Numbered from the stretch's first letter, positions 42,548 to 51,588 are shown. The stretch is 64,000 nucleotides of DNA from Coriobacteriales bacterium OH1046 (GCA_004010535.1 RQYE01000001.1:486152-550151), one strand, 5' to 3'. The notes: a model not told the origin generated them from the letters alone. Numbers and translations: made by a program.

Positions 42548-44872
42548 CTAGAGCCTGATCGTGCTCCTAGCCTTGCGGATGACGCGCGTTGCGAGCTCCC
42601 GGGCGAGCACGCGCGGATCGGAATGATCTTTGCGGATACCCGACGAGTAGGTCATGAGCTCGTTGTTCTCGGCTTTGACGCGCGAGAGCACGAAGTAGAG
42701 GCCCTCTTCCAGATCGTGCTCGATCATGTAGCGGCAGAAGTCGTAGTGGTCCTTCTCGAACCACTCCCCCTCCCCGATCCGGTCGATCTCGAGACGTGCG
42801 AAGCCCTCCTCCTTGAATTTGGAGAGGACCGTCCTGAAACCATCGAGCGAGCGCATGACCATGAGGTTGGCTCGGAAGCCGTCGGAGGCCCAGTTGCGGA
42901 AGGTGCGCTGGTAGGTCTCGTAGAGGCCGTGCTCGCAGAGGAAATCCTTGAGCGCGCAGAACGCGTGGTAGAAGTCGAGCGGGGCGGAATCGGAGGTCGC
43001 GAAGGCACTTGCGGGGTTGTTGATGCGATAGCGGTAGAGGACCTCGTCGAGCAGGGCGATGCGCCGGGCGCAGGCAAGCGCCGAGCAGGTGAAGAGCAGA
43101 TCTGCCGTACGACGCACGCTCTGGAACGCGATGCCCTTCTCACGCAGGAAGCTCATGCGGAACATCTTGTTCCAGACCCAGTTCTGGAAGGAGTTGAAGA
43201 GCGTGGGCGCCATATCCTCGGGCGCGAACACATCGCCTAGGGCGGGATCGGTCCTGAAGGCCCAGTCGCAGGGGAGCTTCTCGCCCGTCTGGTCGTCGAG
43301 CGTCTCGACGCGGAAGATCACGATATCGGCATCGGTCTCGTAGCCCCGCCTGACAAGATGGTCGAGCAGCAGGGGTTCCACAAGATCGTCGGCGTCCACG
43401 CTTACGAGCCAGTCACCGCGGCAGGCCCGGAAGCCGGCGATGCGGGCGGCGCCTTCGCCTTGGTTCTCCTGATGGATGACCCGCACGCGTTTGTCCTGGG
43501 CGGCGAAGCGCTCGAGGATCCCGGGTGTGCGGTCGGTGGAGCCGTCATCGACGATGATGAGCTCGAAGAGACGGAAGCGCTGGTCGAGGATGCGCTGCAC
43601 GGTCTCTTCGATATAGCGTTCGGCATTGTAGGCGGGCATCACGATGGAGACGAGGCAGTTGTTGCAGAGCGGCAGGGTCACCGGAGGCCTGTCCTCCCAC
43701 TCCACCCCCTCATCGGGACGCGGCGCTGGTTCGGGATCGCCAAAGCGGTCGAACACGAATTTCTTGAAGACGCGGCCCACATAGCTCGCAGGACCCTCCT
43801 TCTGGACGATCGTCGCCGCATTGAAGAGCTTCTGCTGGAGACGCTCCTGCCGGGTCTTATCGCCCGTATCCCACTCGCGGACGAAGCGCTCGGGGTCGTT
43901 GGCGACGAGGTTCAGCGCATACCATTTGCCCGACTCGAAACGCTCGATATCCAGGGTCCCGCGCGCGAACCCGGCCTTGAACTCCTCGCTCATGCGTTGC
44001 GCGAGCTCGGCATGGTACGTGCGATGCACACGGTTGTAGTTCCACATGTACGCATCGAATTTCATCAGCGCGGCAACCCTGCGGAGCTCGTCGGGGCTCT
44101 CCACGCCATCCTCGTCGATGATGCGCTCGATCTCCTCGTACTCGCCGAAGAGCACGAAGGCCTTGTCTTTGGAATTGACCGAGCTGTTCGAGTTGTCTTG
44201 GCGGTAGTTGATCACCGCATCGCGCATGAGGTAGAGGCGCCGCGCCTTGGCGAGCACGTTGAAGGTGAACGATGCATCCTGATAGGAGGCGCCGGGGGTC
44301 TCGCGGCAGGCGATGCCGTTGGCGCGGATGAAATCCGCGCGGTAGATGGCCGACCAGATGGAGGCCTTCACATAGAAGATGTGCTCGTAATCGAGCGGTT
44401 TGATGACGCGGTTGGCGTAGCTGTAGTCGAAACGCCCGGCCTTGTCCTCGGGGATGTCGGTATTCTCGAAGATATCGAAGTACTTGAAGCGCTCGGGATC
44501 GGTCCAATAGAGGTTGAAGCATGCCTTGACCATATCGGCGTCGTTGGCGACGGCGGCACGGTAGAGCTTCTCGAAGGCATCGGGCTCGGCGAAATCATCC
44601 GACTCGAGGATGCCCAGGTACTCGCCCGTCGCAGCAGCGAATCCGGTATTGATGGAGACGCCGTAGCCGGAATTGGCGTTGTCGATGATGCGGATACGCG
44701 GATCCTTCTCGGCAAGCCCGCCCACGATGGCGCGCGAGCCATCCGTGGAGCCGTCGTTGACGATGATGATCTCGATATCCTCGAGCGTCTGCCCCATCAG
44801 GCTGCGCACGCACTGCTCGACATAGCGCTCCACGTTGTAGACGGGCACGACGACCGAAACCTTGACACCCAT
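42548..44872 (-). CDS. Double GT2 glycosyltransferase
   Basis: This protein of 774 residues has two GT-A domains in one chain. The first starts at residue 3 (VSVVVPVYNVERY, VNDGSTDGS, LESDDF). The second starts near 407 (VSIVMPAYNAERY, VDDGSTDRT, SVDADD). Two-domain GT2 proteins often polymerise alternating sugars or glycerol-phosphate-linked glycans. The second half is paralogous to the 401-residue neighbour. The ATG at 44872 follows GGGGAG; 42 upstream in-frame residues are not family-like. Confidence 0.9.
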   Translation of the reverse strand: MGVKVSVVVPVYNVERYVEQCVRSLMGQTLEDIEIIIVNDGSTDGSRAIVGGLAEKDPRIRIIDNANSGYGVSINTGFAAATGEYLGILESDDFAEPDAFEKLYRAAVANDADMVKACFNLYWTDPERFKYFDIFENTDIPEDKAGRFDYSYANRVIKPLDYEHIFYVKASIWSAIYRADFIRANGIACRETPGASYQDASFTFNVLAKARRLYLMRDAVINYRQDNSNSSVNSKDKAFVLFGEYEEIERIIDEDGVESPDELRRVAALMKFDAYMWNYNRVHRTYHAELAQRMSEEFKAGFARGTLDIERFESGKWYALNLVANDPERFVREWDTGDKTRQERLQQKLFNAATIVQKEGPASYVGRVFKKFVFDRFGDPEPAPRPDEGVEWEDRPPVTLPLCNNCLVSIVMPAYNAERYIEETVQRILDQRFRLFELIIVDDGSTDRTPGILERFAAQDKRVRVIHQENQGEGAARIAGFRACRGDWLVSVDADDLVEPLLLDHLVRRGYETDADIVIFRVETLDDQTGEKLPCDWAFRTDPALGDVFAPEDMAPTLFNSFQNWVWNKMFRMSFLREKGIAFQSVRRTADLLFTCSALACARRIALLDEVLYRYRINNPASAFATSDSAPLDFYHAFCALKDFLCEHGLYETYQRTFRNWASDGFRANLMVMRSLDGFRTVLSKFKEEGFARLEIDRIGEGEWFEKDHYDFCRYMIEHDLEEGLYFVLSRVKAENNELMTYSSGIRKDHSDPRVLARELATRVIRKARSTIRL

Positions 44873-44930
44873 GCTGGACTCCCCTTCGTGTTCGGGCATT
44901 TCCCCATAGGGTATCATGCGCGCATAGGTT

Positions 44931-46322
44931 TTACGCCCCGAGAAGCCAGCTGCGCGAGAAGAACGCATCGCGCGGGAGCGTGGCGGCCGCCTGCCCATCG
45001 AAGAGCAGCGTCACGCTCGTGGCCATGCGGCGCACGAAGGCCGCATCGTGCGTGGCGAGCAGGATGGTCGCACCCGAAGCCTGCGCAGCTTTGAGACGCT
45101 GTGCGACGACATCGGACGACGCAGCATCCAAGCCCTTGGTCGGCTCGTCCAAAAGCAGGAGCCGAGGCCGTGTGAGCAGGAGCTTCTCCAAGGCGAGCAG
45201 CTGCTGCTGCCCGCCCGAGAGGTCGTAGGGATGGCTCCCCCGCTTGTCGGAGAGACCGCAGCGCTCGAGTGCGGCGACGATCTCGTCCTCCCCGTAACCG
45301 CAGGAAGGGGCCCATTCGGCGAGCTCCTCGCCGACGGTTTCGCGGGCAAGCAGCGCCTTGGGGTTCTGGGGCAGGTAGGCCTGCGAGAAGGCGAGACCGT
45401 TCGCGCACCCGCCCCGCTGCGGCGCATGCAGCCCAGCGACGAGCGCGAGCACGGTGGACTTGCCGCTCGCATTGCCTCCCACAAGCGCGTGCACCGCCCC
45501 CCCGGGCACGGAAAGATCGAAGCCGCGCAGCACCCAGGCGCTGTCGCGGCGGTAGCGGAACCAGGCATCGGAAAGGCGCACGACACGGTCCTCGGCTACC
45601 GGGGCGAGGTCCTCGGCCCCATATCGCTCGGATACGAGGCCCGCGAGCGGGGCCTTCCGAATCTGCCCGCCCTCCAGCATGAACGATTCCGTCGCATAGG
45701 GGCGGTAGGCCTCGCCGCGGTGCGTCGCCACGATGACCGTCGTCTCCAGCTCTCGGTTGGCGCGGAAGAGCAGGGCGAGGAACCCCTTCTCCGCCACCGG
45801 GTCGAGCATGGAGGTAGGCTCGTCGAGCAGGATGAGGCGCGGGCGCATCGTGAGCGCGGCTGCCAGGGCGAGCACCTGCTGCTGCCCGCCCGACAACTCC
45901 TCGCAGCGCATCCTGAACCACGGCCCGATGCCGAGGTAGGTGCAGGTCTCGGCCACACGCAGGCGCATCTCGTCGGGGGGCGCACCCAAGTTCTCGAGAC
46001 CGAAGGCGAGCTCATGCCATACGGTATCGCAGACGATCTGGTTCTCGGGATCTTGGAAGACGAAGGCGATGTTCTCGGCGGATGCGCGCAGCCCGAGCTC
46101 CTCGACAGCATTCCCGAAGACGCGGCGCTCCCCCGACAGCTCGCCTGCGGGGGCGAGCTCGGGTTTGAGCAGGCGCAGCAACGTGGTCTTGCCCGATCCC
46201 GTGGGACCGGAGAGCACCGCGAAGGAGCCCGCATCCACGCTGAGCTCCGCATGCTCGAGCACCGCATCGGCGCACCCCGGATAGCAAAACGACAGGTCGC
46301 GTATCTCGACGGCGGCGCTCAT
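44931..46322 (-). CDS. Fused EcfA-EcfA' energy-coupling ATPase
   Basis: This protein of 463 residues holds two ABC ATPase domains in one chain. The first has Walker A GPTGSGKTT, signature LSGGQQQVLAL and Walker B LILLDEPTS. The second, from about residue 240, has GGNASGKST, LSGGQQQLLAL and LLLLDEPTKG. ECF importers usually use two separate ATPases; here they are joined. It drives vitamin uptake with EcfT. The ATG at 46322 overlaps the ecfT stop (ATGA); 84 upstream in-frame residues run into ecfT. Confidence 0.92.
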   Translation of the reverse strand: MSAAVEIRDLSFCYPGCADAVLEHAELSVDAGSFAVLSGPTGSGKTTLLRLLKPELAPAGELSGERRVFGNAVEELGLRASAENIAFVFQDPENQIVCDTVWHELAFGLENLGAPPDEMRLRVAETCTYLGIGPWFRMRCEELSGGQQQVLALAAALTMRPRLILLDEPTSMLDPVAEKGFLALLFRANRELETTVIVATHRGEAYRPYATESFMLEGGQIRKAPLAGLVSERYGAEDLAPVAEDRVVRLSDAWFRYRRDSAWVLRGFDLSVPGGAVHALVGGNASGKSTVLALVAGLHAPQRGGCANGLAFSQAYLPQNPKALLARETVGEELAEWAPSCGYGEDEIVAALERCGLSDKRGSHPYDLSGGQQQLLALEKLLLTRPRLLLLDEPTKGLDAASSDVVAQRLKAAQASGATILLATHDAAFVRRMATSVTLLFDGQAAATLPRDAFFSRSWLLGA

Positions 46323-47182
46323 GGATGGCGCACCCACCAGAGCCGTTCCAAGCCGACGCAGAGCGCGGGCAGCGCGAATAGGATCGCAGGCGGTAAAAAC
46401 GACCGCGCGGGCACGGGGCCTGCCATCTGCGGATAGAACCGCCAGTCGGAAACGATATCGTGCGCGCCGAATGCCGCGAGCGTGATAAGGCCCAATACGA
46501 GCGCAAGGGCGAGGAGATCGCGCAGGCGGAACGGATGGGCATCGTAGCTGCTCCGCCGGGATGAGGCGCCCCAACCCCGGGCGCGCATGGCATCGCTACG
46601 TTCGAGCGAGTCCTCGAGCGCCCAAGACATGAGCGTGTCCATCACACGGACACGCGAAGCCTTCTCACTGCGCGGATCCTGCGCGGAGGTGGTCGCCAGA
46701 AGCACCGTCCTGACCGTTGCGGCACGGGCTATGAGCTGCGGCACGAGCCGCATCGTCATCGAGGCGGCGAGCGAGATGGTCGGGAACGCGCCTCCACCCA
46801 AAGCGAGCAGCTCGTCATGGCCGATGATAAGGGCCGCAGCTTCGATCCATGTGAGGACCGAGACAAGCAGCGCCCCCATCACAAGGCCGTAGACCATGCT
46901 CTCCCCATACACGAGGAAGGGTCCGAGCCTGAAGAGCAGGTTCGTTCCGCGCGCCGAGAAGAGCGGGTTGATGATGCAGATGAGGACGAGCAACGGCAGC
47001 TGCCAGCGCAGTCTATCGAGGACTGCGGCGATCCCCTGCGTGATGAGCGAGAAGAGCAGCGCGCATGCAAGGGAGGATGCCGCCAGATGCGGTTCGAGAC
47101 AGAGCATCGCAAGCGCGATCAGCCCCGCGAACAGCACCGTGGGCACTGCGGGGTGGAAGGTCTCAAACGCCGTCCGATCCAT
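46319..47182 (-). CDS. ecfT: EcfT energy-coupling transmembrane subunit
   Basis: This membrane protein of 287 residues has about five to six helices and two cytoplasmic coupling helices carrying Ala-Arg-Gly-like motifs (RAATVRTVL region and SDAMRARGWG). It joins the ATPases to an S component. It begins 6 bases after the DUF4430 gene and overlaps ecfA by 4 bases. Confidence 0.88.
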   Translation of the reverse strand: MDRTAFETFHPAVPTVLFAGLIALAMLCLEPHLAASSLACALLFSLITQGIAAVLDRLRWQLPLLVLICIINPLFSARGTNLLFRLGPFLVYGESMVYGLVMGALLVSVLTWIEAAALIIGHDELLALGGGAFPTISLAASMTMRLVPQLIARAATVRTVLLATTSAQDPRSEKASRVRVMDTLMSWALEDSLERSDAMRARGWGASSRRSSYDAHPFRLRDLLALALVLGLITLAAFGAHDIVSDWRFYPQMAGPVPARSFLPPAILFALPALCVGLERLWWVRHP

Positions 47183-47188
47183 GGAAGG

Positions 47189-47776
47189 CTACGCGGCCTT
47201 GCGCGTGCGCATCGCGAAGATGCCGCCTGCGACCACGGCGACCACCACGACGGCAGCGACGGCGATCCCTGCAGAGCCAAAGCCCGAACCGGATGCGGGT
47301 GCAGCCGTGGTGGCGAACGCGCCCACGCTGGCGGGAAGCTCGTCACCGAAGGTGGAGTAGCACCAAACGATCTGCATGCCGTCGGCAGGTTCGACCTCGG
47401 AGATGCCGACCTCGCTGGCAACACCATCGACGTAAAGCTGCCAGTACCGCCCGGTAGCCTCATCGAAGGCGAGTATGCTGCTATCGACCGGGCTCGTGAT
47501 GGCGTTCAAGAACACGCCGTAGGCGGAATTCTCCGCATCGTAGGCAAGGCCCGCGCCCTCGAGCACCGCTGCGGTCGCGGTCCACGCGTCATCGCCTTCC
47601 GCGAGCTCGACCTGGGTGGCGGGCGCGTAGTAGACCGGTGCATCGGAGCCGTCGGGGCCGATGACCGAGATCGTGACCTTCTCGCCTGCGGCGCGGGCAA
47701 GACCCGGCAGCACGAGCAATGCGCAGGCCAGCGCGATCAGAAACGTGCGGATAACGGTAGACATGGGGGTCCTCAT
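47189..47776 (-). CDS. DUF4430 (transcobalamin-like C-terminal) surface protein
   Basis: This protein of 195 residues has a signal peptide (about 1-30), a DUF4430 domain (about 35-155; YWQLYVDGVASEVGISEVEPADG) and a C-terminal transmembrane anchor followed by RTRKAA. DUF4430 is related to the C-terminal domain of transcobalamin. Together with ecfT, ecfA and the upstream cobalamin-type riboswitch, it probably captures B12 at the cell surface. GAGGAGG precedes the ATG at 47776. Confidence 0.85.
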   Translation of the reverse strand: MRTPMSTVIRTFLIALACALLVLPGLARAAGEKVTISVIGPDGSDAPVYYAPATQVELAEGDDAWTATAAVLEGAGLAYDAENSAYGVFLNAITSPVDSSILAFDEATGRYWQLYVDGVASEVGISEVEPADGMQIVWCYSTFGDELPASVGAFATTAAPASGSGFGSAGIAVAAVVVVAVVAGGIFAMRTRKAA

Positions 47777-47790
47777 AGCCCGCCTCCTCT

Positions 47791-47900
47791 CCCGCAGCCA
47801 TGCGGGTTGTAAGAGGGCAGGTTGAGCATAGCTGGCTGTGCTGGCCCGGGGTAGAACCGGGATCCCATGATCGGCATAACAGACGCTCGGCCATGCCCTC
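47791..47900 (-). promoter_or_regulatory. Probable cobalamin riboswitch with downstream hairpin
   Basis: On the minus strand a GAGGGCA/TGCCCTC stem (47894-47900 with 47813-47819) closes a structure. It contains CATGGGA, a CCCGG-hairpin-CCGGG, GCCAGCTATG and ACCTGCC, in the order of the cobalamin aptamer (GGGAA, GGUG hairpin, GCCACUGUG, ACCUGCC). A CCCGCA-TGCGGG hairpin (47791-47806) directly before the ribosome site could be the expression platform. Confidence 0.7.
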
Positions 47901-47974
47901 GGATATGGTTGCTTGAAGTCTAGCAAATGTCGCGACGGCATGCGGGGAGGAACGCGCAAAAGATACGGGAGTTC

Positions 47975-48790
47975 CTACCCCAGATGACCGGCCTGCTTGC
48001 GCTTGGCCCGTGCCGACCAGATGAGCACGGCGATTCCCGCCACGATGAGCGGGAGCGACAGCAGCTGACCCATGGTGATGAACCCGAAGAGATAGCCGAG
48101 CTGGGCATCGGGTACGCGGACGAACTCGACCAAGAAGCGGAAGATGCCGTAGAGCACGAGGAACGTGCCGAGGAAGCTGCCCTGCGGTTGGGCGGGGAGC
48201 TTGCGCGAGAGCGCGAAGAGCACGAGGAATATGACGAGACCTTCGAGAAGGGCCTCGTAGAGCTGGGAGGGATGACGGTAGATGCCGCCGCCCGTCTCGA
48301 ACATGACACCCCAGGGAAGGTCGGTCTCCTTGCCCCAGAGCTCGCCGTTGATGAAGTTGGCGCAGCGCCCGAAGAAGAGCCCGAGCGGTGCCCCGCACGC
48401 GATGAGATCGGCCAGCGTGGGGAGGCTGAGCTTCTGGGAACGCGCAACCACCGCGCAGCCGACGACCGCACCCACAAGCCCACCGTGGAAGCTCATGCCG
48501 CCTTGGTTGAGCATGAGGATCTCCAGCGGATGCTCGAGGTAGTAGCCTGCCCCGTAGAAGAGCACGTACCCGATACGGCCGCCCACGATGATGCCGAAGG
48601 CGATGCCGAGGATGACCGCGTAGACGTCGTCGAACGTGAGGTCGAGCTTCCAACGCTTGGCATAGCTGCTCATCACTGCGCCGGCGCAGACGAAGCCCGC
48701 CAGATAGGCGAGCCCGTACCAACGCACTTCGAACGGGCCGAGGGCGAAGGCGATGGGATCGAGGCTATGGTAGAGGTCGTCGAGCCACAT
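47975..48790 (-). CDS. lgt: Prolipoprotein diacylglyceryl transferase
   Basis: This membrane enzyme of 271 residues moves diacylglycerol from phosphatidylglycerol to the lipobox Cys of prolipoproteins. Visible motifs are YGLAYLAGFV, GGRIGYVLFYG, GGMSFHGGLVGA (catalytic His region) and GRCANFINGELWGKETDLPWG, the Lgt signature. Seven transmembrane helices are expected. It lies 12 bases downstream of the NifU-type gene. Confidence 0.96.
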   Translation of the reverse strand: MWLDDLYHSLDPIAFALGPFEVRWYGLAYLAGFVCAGAVMSSYAKRWKLDLTFDDVYAVILGIAFGIIVGGRIGYVLFYGAGYYLEHPLEILMLNQGGMSFHGGLVGAVVGCAVVARSQKLSLPTLADLIACGAPLGLFFGRCANFINGELWGKETDLPWGVMFETGGGIYRHPSQLYEALLEGLVIFLVLFALSRKLPAQPQGSFLGTFLVLYGIFRFLVEFVRVPDAQLGYLFGFITMGQLLSLPLIVAGIAVLIWSARAKRKQAGHLG

Positions 48791-48802
48791 GGCAGGCGGG
48801 GC

Positions 48803-49036
48803 CTAGACGGCCGGCTGGACCTTCTTGACGCCGGGGACGTGCTCGACGAGGATGCGCTCGATGCCCTCGCTCATATCGTAGGATGAGAGCGGGCAGCCGG
48901 CGCACGCACCCTGCATCTCGAGGGTGACCACGCCGTCATCGGTAACGTCTATGAGCGCGACGTCGCCGCCGTCGGCCTGCAGGCTCTGGCGGATGACGTT
49001 CAGGGTCGAATCGAGGAGCTCGCGGTTGACTGACAT
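48803..49036 (-). CDS. NifU C-terminal-domain Fe-S carrier
   Basis: This 77-residue protein is a stand-alone NFU domain with the CxxC motif (ACAGCPLSS) that binds a 4Fe-4S cluster at a dimer interface, preceded by LQADGGDVALIDV. It probably delivers clusters to apoproteins, downstream of the SUF system at the left of the window. GGAAGG stands before the ATG at 49036; the longer frame to 49225 overlaps the U32 gene and is rejected. Confidence 0.93.
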   Translation of the reverse strand: MSVNRELLDSTLNVIRQSLQADGGDVALIDVTDDGVVTLEMQGACAGCPLSSYDMSEGIERILVEHVPGVKKVQPAV

Positions 49037-49083
49037 GACGATAACCTTCCAATCGGTCCGGTGCTTGGTTGACAGCTTAGATA

Positions 49084-51588
49084 TTACCCAATTCCCGAGA
49101 AAAGATGCCCGCTCGTTGTGTTGGGCTCCTTCTCCGCCGGACGATTCCCCGCACGATAGGCTTCGCATGCCTGCTTGATGCGTGCCACCGCATGGGCCGT
49201 CCGGCCGGGCTCGAGCAACGTGCAATCCGCCATGAAGCGCGTGACGCCGGCTTGGGAGAGCTCGTGGATATGCGGTGTCATATCGAGGGGCCAGGCGCTG
49301 TAGATACGCGAGCGGCCGTGGGGATCGGTACGCACGGGCAGCAGACGGCCGTCGATGTTCTTGAGGCGGATGTCATCGGCGCGCAGGGTGCAGCGCACGC
49401 AATCATGGATGCAGCGGCCGGCGGCCTGCAGGACGCAGTGCTCGGAGGTCATCACGCGGACACGGCCCGACACCACGGCACCCACGGGAACATGGGCGCA
49501 TGCCGTAAGCTGCTTGATCTGCTCGAGGGTGATCTCGTGCGAGAGCCAGAAGGCGCGGGCACCCCAGTGCTCGAAGGCCGCAATGGAGCTGGTGTTATGG
49601 ACGGGGATGCACGGGCGGATCTCGGGCAGCGCCCCCATGCGCACTGCATGGGCGAATTCGGATATGGTGCCCACGGCAACGGCGTCTCCGGAGATGACGC
49701 ATGCATCGAGACGCGCGTGGTCTGCCGCGCGGCAGACCTCGTCGAGCCAGGGGATGGTATCGGCAGGCCAAGCTCCCTCGGCGAGCGCATCCGCCGCTGC
49801 GTAGATGCGCTCCGCTCCGGCGGCACGGGCGGCCTCCGCAGCCTCGGGGCACGCAACCAGCGCGCAGATCTCGGAACTGCCACCGTGACAAGGGGACGCA
49901 GCGTGACAAGGGGACAGGTCGTTTGTCACGGGGCCGGCCCCGTGACAAACGACCTGTCCCCTTGTCACGCTGCGTCCCCTTGTCACGTACGGGGCGAGCA
50001 GCGCCTGTTCGAGCAGGGCGCATGCCTCGGCACGCACGGCATGGACTGCGGAGAAGCCCATGCCGCAACCGGAGTCGAGCGCACAGGAAACCGACCGGGG
50101 CTCGAACGGGGTCGATCCCATGCGGCACACATGCTCGACGAGCTCGTCCTCTTGCAGCTCCTTGGTGCGCGCCGCCTCGACGGCACGACCTTGAGCAGAG
50201 ACTGCGACGCCTATCTCAGGACAGCTCAGCTCCACCGCGAAGGGCTCGCCGAGCCGGGCGCGGATGCGGACGTCCACCGCCCGCTTGCGGGCGATGGGGC
50301 GGGAGAGCGCACGGTTCGCATCGTCGAGGGCGCCCTGGCTGCGGATGACGCGCACGGCGCTGCCGATAGCCGCAGCACGCACGCCCACGCATTCGATCTC
50401 GTCTCCCACCCGGGCGTTCCTGTCCGCATGCACGGTGAAATACTGCGCGGGGTCGGAGCTGGGGCGGATCTCGAGGAGGTCGCCCGCGCCCACGGGAGCG
50501 GAGAGGGCCACGCGCAGGCGGGCACGCCCATGTCGCCTGAGCCTCGTGCGACCGCCCCCCACAGGCTTGGTGGCACGCAGCTCGTCCTCGAGCTGCTCGG
50601 AGAACACGACGCTTCCCACGAGCTCGCCGCGATTGTTGGATCGGTCGTAGCTCATCATCTCGTCACCCGAGCCGCCCTTGAGATAGGCATCGGTGAAATC
50701 GCGGTTGAAGACGCGCTTGAGCCGACGCCTGCGGTCGGCATCGGCACCGGGCGCGGGCACCCGTCCGGCCACCAGATCATCCAGCGCCCCGCGATACGCG
50801 GAGATGACCGCATAGACGTAATCGGGCGCCTTCATGCGGCCCTCGACCTTGAGCGCGCCCACGCCCGTCCTAGCCAGGGCCTCGAGGTCGTCGAGGGAGC
50901 AGAGGTCCTTAGGGCACAGCGGACGATCGCGGCCGGATACGAGCAGCGGCTCGCCCCTCCCGTCGAGCAGCTCGTAGGGCAGGCGGCAGGGCTGGGCGCA
51001 GATGCCGCGATTGGCCGAGCGCCCGCCGAAGAAGGAGCTCATGAGGCAGATGCCCGAGTAGCAGAAGCAGAGGGCGCCGTGGCCGAAGCATTCGATCTCC
51101 ACGCCCGTGCGGGCGATGAGGGCTATCTCGTCGAGCGAGAGCTCCCGCGAGAGGGTCACGCGGGCCGCTCCCTGCTCCCCGCACCAGCGCACCGCGCGGG
51201 CATCATGGATGTTGGCCTGGGTGGAGATGTGGCGTTCGATCTCGGGCCAGCGCCGCCCGACCTCGAAGAACAGGCCCCAATCTTGGATGATGAGGGCATC
51301 GGCGCCCAGCCTCCACGCCAGCGCCGCCGCCTCGAGGGCGCATTCCATCTCGTCGTTCTGGATGATGATGTTGATGGCCGCGTAGACGCGCGCACCGGCG
51401 AGATGGGCGGCACGGCAAGCCCGCTCGAAGGACTCGGGTGTGAAGTTGCCGGCCATCCGGCGCGCGTTGAAGTCGTTGCCGAGCGCGCAGTAGATGGCAT
51501 CGGCGCCCCCCGCAAGCGCTGCATGGAATGCATCCGGCTCCCCTGCGGGAGCCAGAAGCTCGGGTGCCTTGCGAAGGGGATCGGCCAC
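49084..51588 (-). CDS. U32-family peptidase/RlhA-like protein carrying an in-frame palindrome insertion
   Basis: This protein has 834 residues. The N-terminal U32 domain is clear (PELLAPAGEPDAFHAALAGGADAIY, CFGHGALCFCYSGICLMSSFFGGRSANRG with Fe-S-type cysteines). Long U32 proteins of this kind include RlhA, which hydroxylates C2501 of 23S rRNA, so the peptidase name may mislead. GTG at 51588 directly follows the tyrS stop. Residues about 534-569 are encoded by a perfect 104-bp palindrome (49884-49987) that keeps the frame; family homology resumes afterwards. The insertion lies between domains and may be tolerated. Confidence 0.9.
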   Translation of the reverse strand: MADPLRKAPELLAPAGEPDAFHAALAGGADAIYCALGNDFNARRMAGNFTPESFERACRAAHLAGARVYAAINIIIQNDEMECALEAAALAWRLGADALIIQDWGLFFEVGRRWPEIERHISTQANIHDARAVRWCGEQGAARVTLSRELSLDEIALIARTGVEIECFGHGALCFCYSGICLMSSFFGGRSANRGICAQPCRLPYELLDGRGEPLLVSGRDRPLCPKDLCSLDDLEALARTGVGALKVEGRMKAPDYVYAVISAYRGALDDLVAGRVPAPGADADRRRRLKRVFNRDFTDAYLKGGSGDEMMSYDRSNNRGELVGSVVFSEQLEDELRATKPVGGGRTRLRRHGRARLRVALSAPVGAGDLLEIRPSSDPAQYFTVHADRNARVGDEIECVGVRAAAIGSAVRVIRSQGALDDANRALSRPIARKRAVDVRIRARLGEPFAVELSCPEIGVAVSAQGRAVEAARTKELQEDELVEHVCRMGSTPFEPRSVSCALDSGCGMGFSAVHAVRAEACALLEQALLAPYVTRGRSVTRGQVVCHGAGPVTNDLSPCHAASPCHGGSSEICALVACPEAAEAARAAGAERIYAAADALAEGAWPADTIPWLDEVCRAADHARLDACVISGDAVAVGTISEFAHAVRMGALPEIRPCIPVHNTSSIAAFEHWGARAFWLSHEITLEQIKQLTACAHVPVGAVVSGRVRVMTSEHCVLQAAGRCIHDCVRCTLRADDIRLKNIDGRLLPVRTDPHGRSRIYSAWPLDMTPHIHELSQAGVTRFMADCTLLEPGRTAHAVARIKQACEAYRAGNRPAEKEPNTTSGHLFSGIG
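49884..49987. repeat. Perfect 104-bp palindrome (REP-like) inside the U32 gene
   Basis: Two exactly complementary 52-base arms meet at GGGCC|GGCCC. Each arm has nested CGTGACAAGGGGAC repeats and GACAGGTCGTTTGTCACG. It is closely related to the intergenic element at 20143-20257, differing at scattered bases (CATTTG against CGTTTG, AGGGGG against AAGGGG). It is open in the U32 frame. Confidence 0.95.

Noticed and set aside
47813..47900. tRNA-like structure (7-bp acceptor-like stem and GGTTCTA loop)
   Set aside because: The GGTTCTA hairpin is not next to the 3' acceptor strand and no anticodon arm fits. The order of elements matches a cobalamin aptamer instead.
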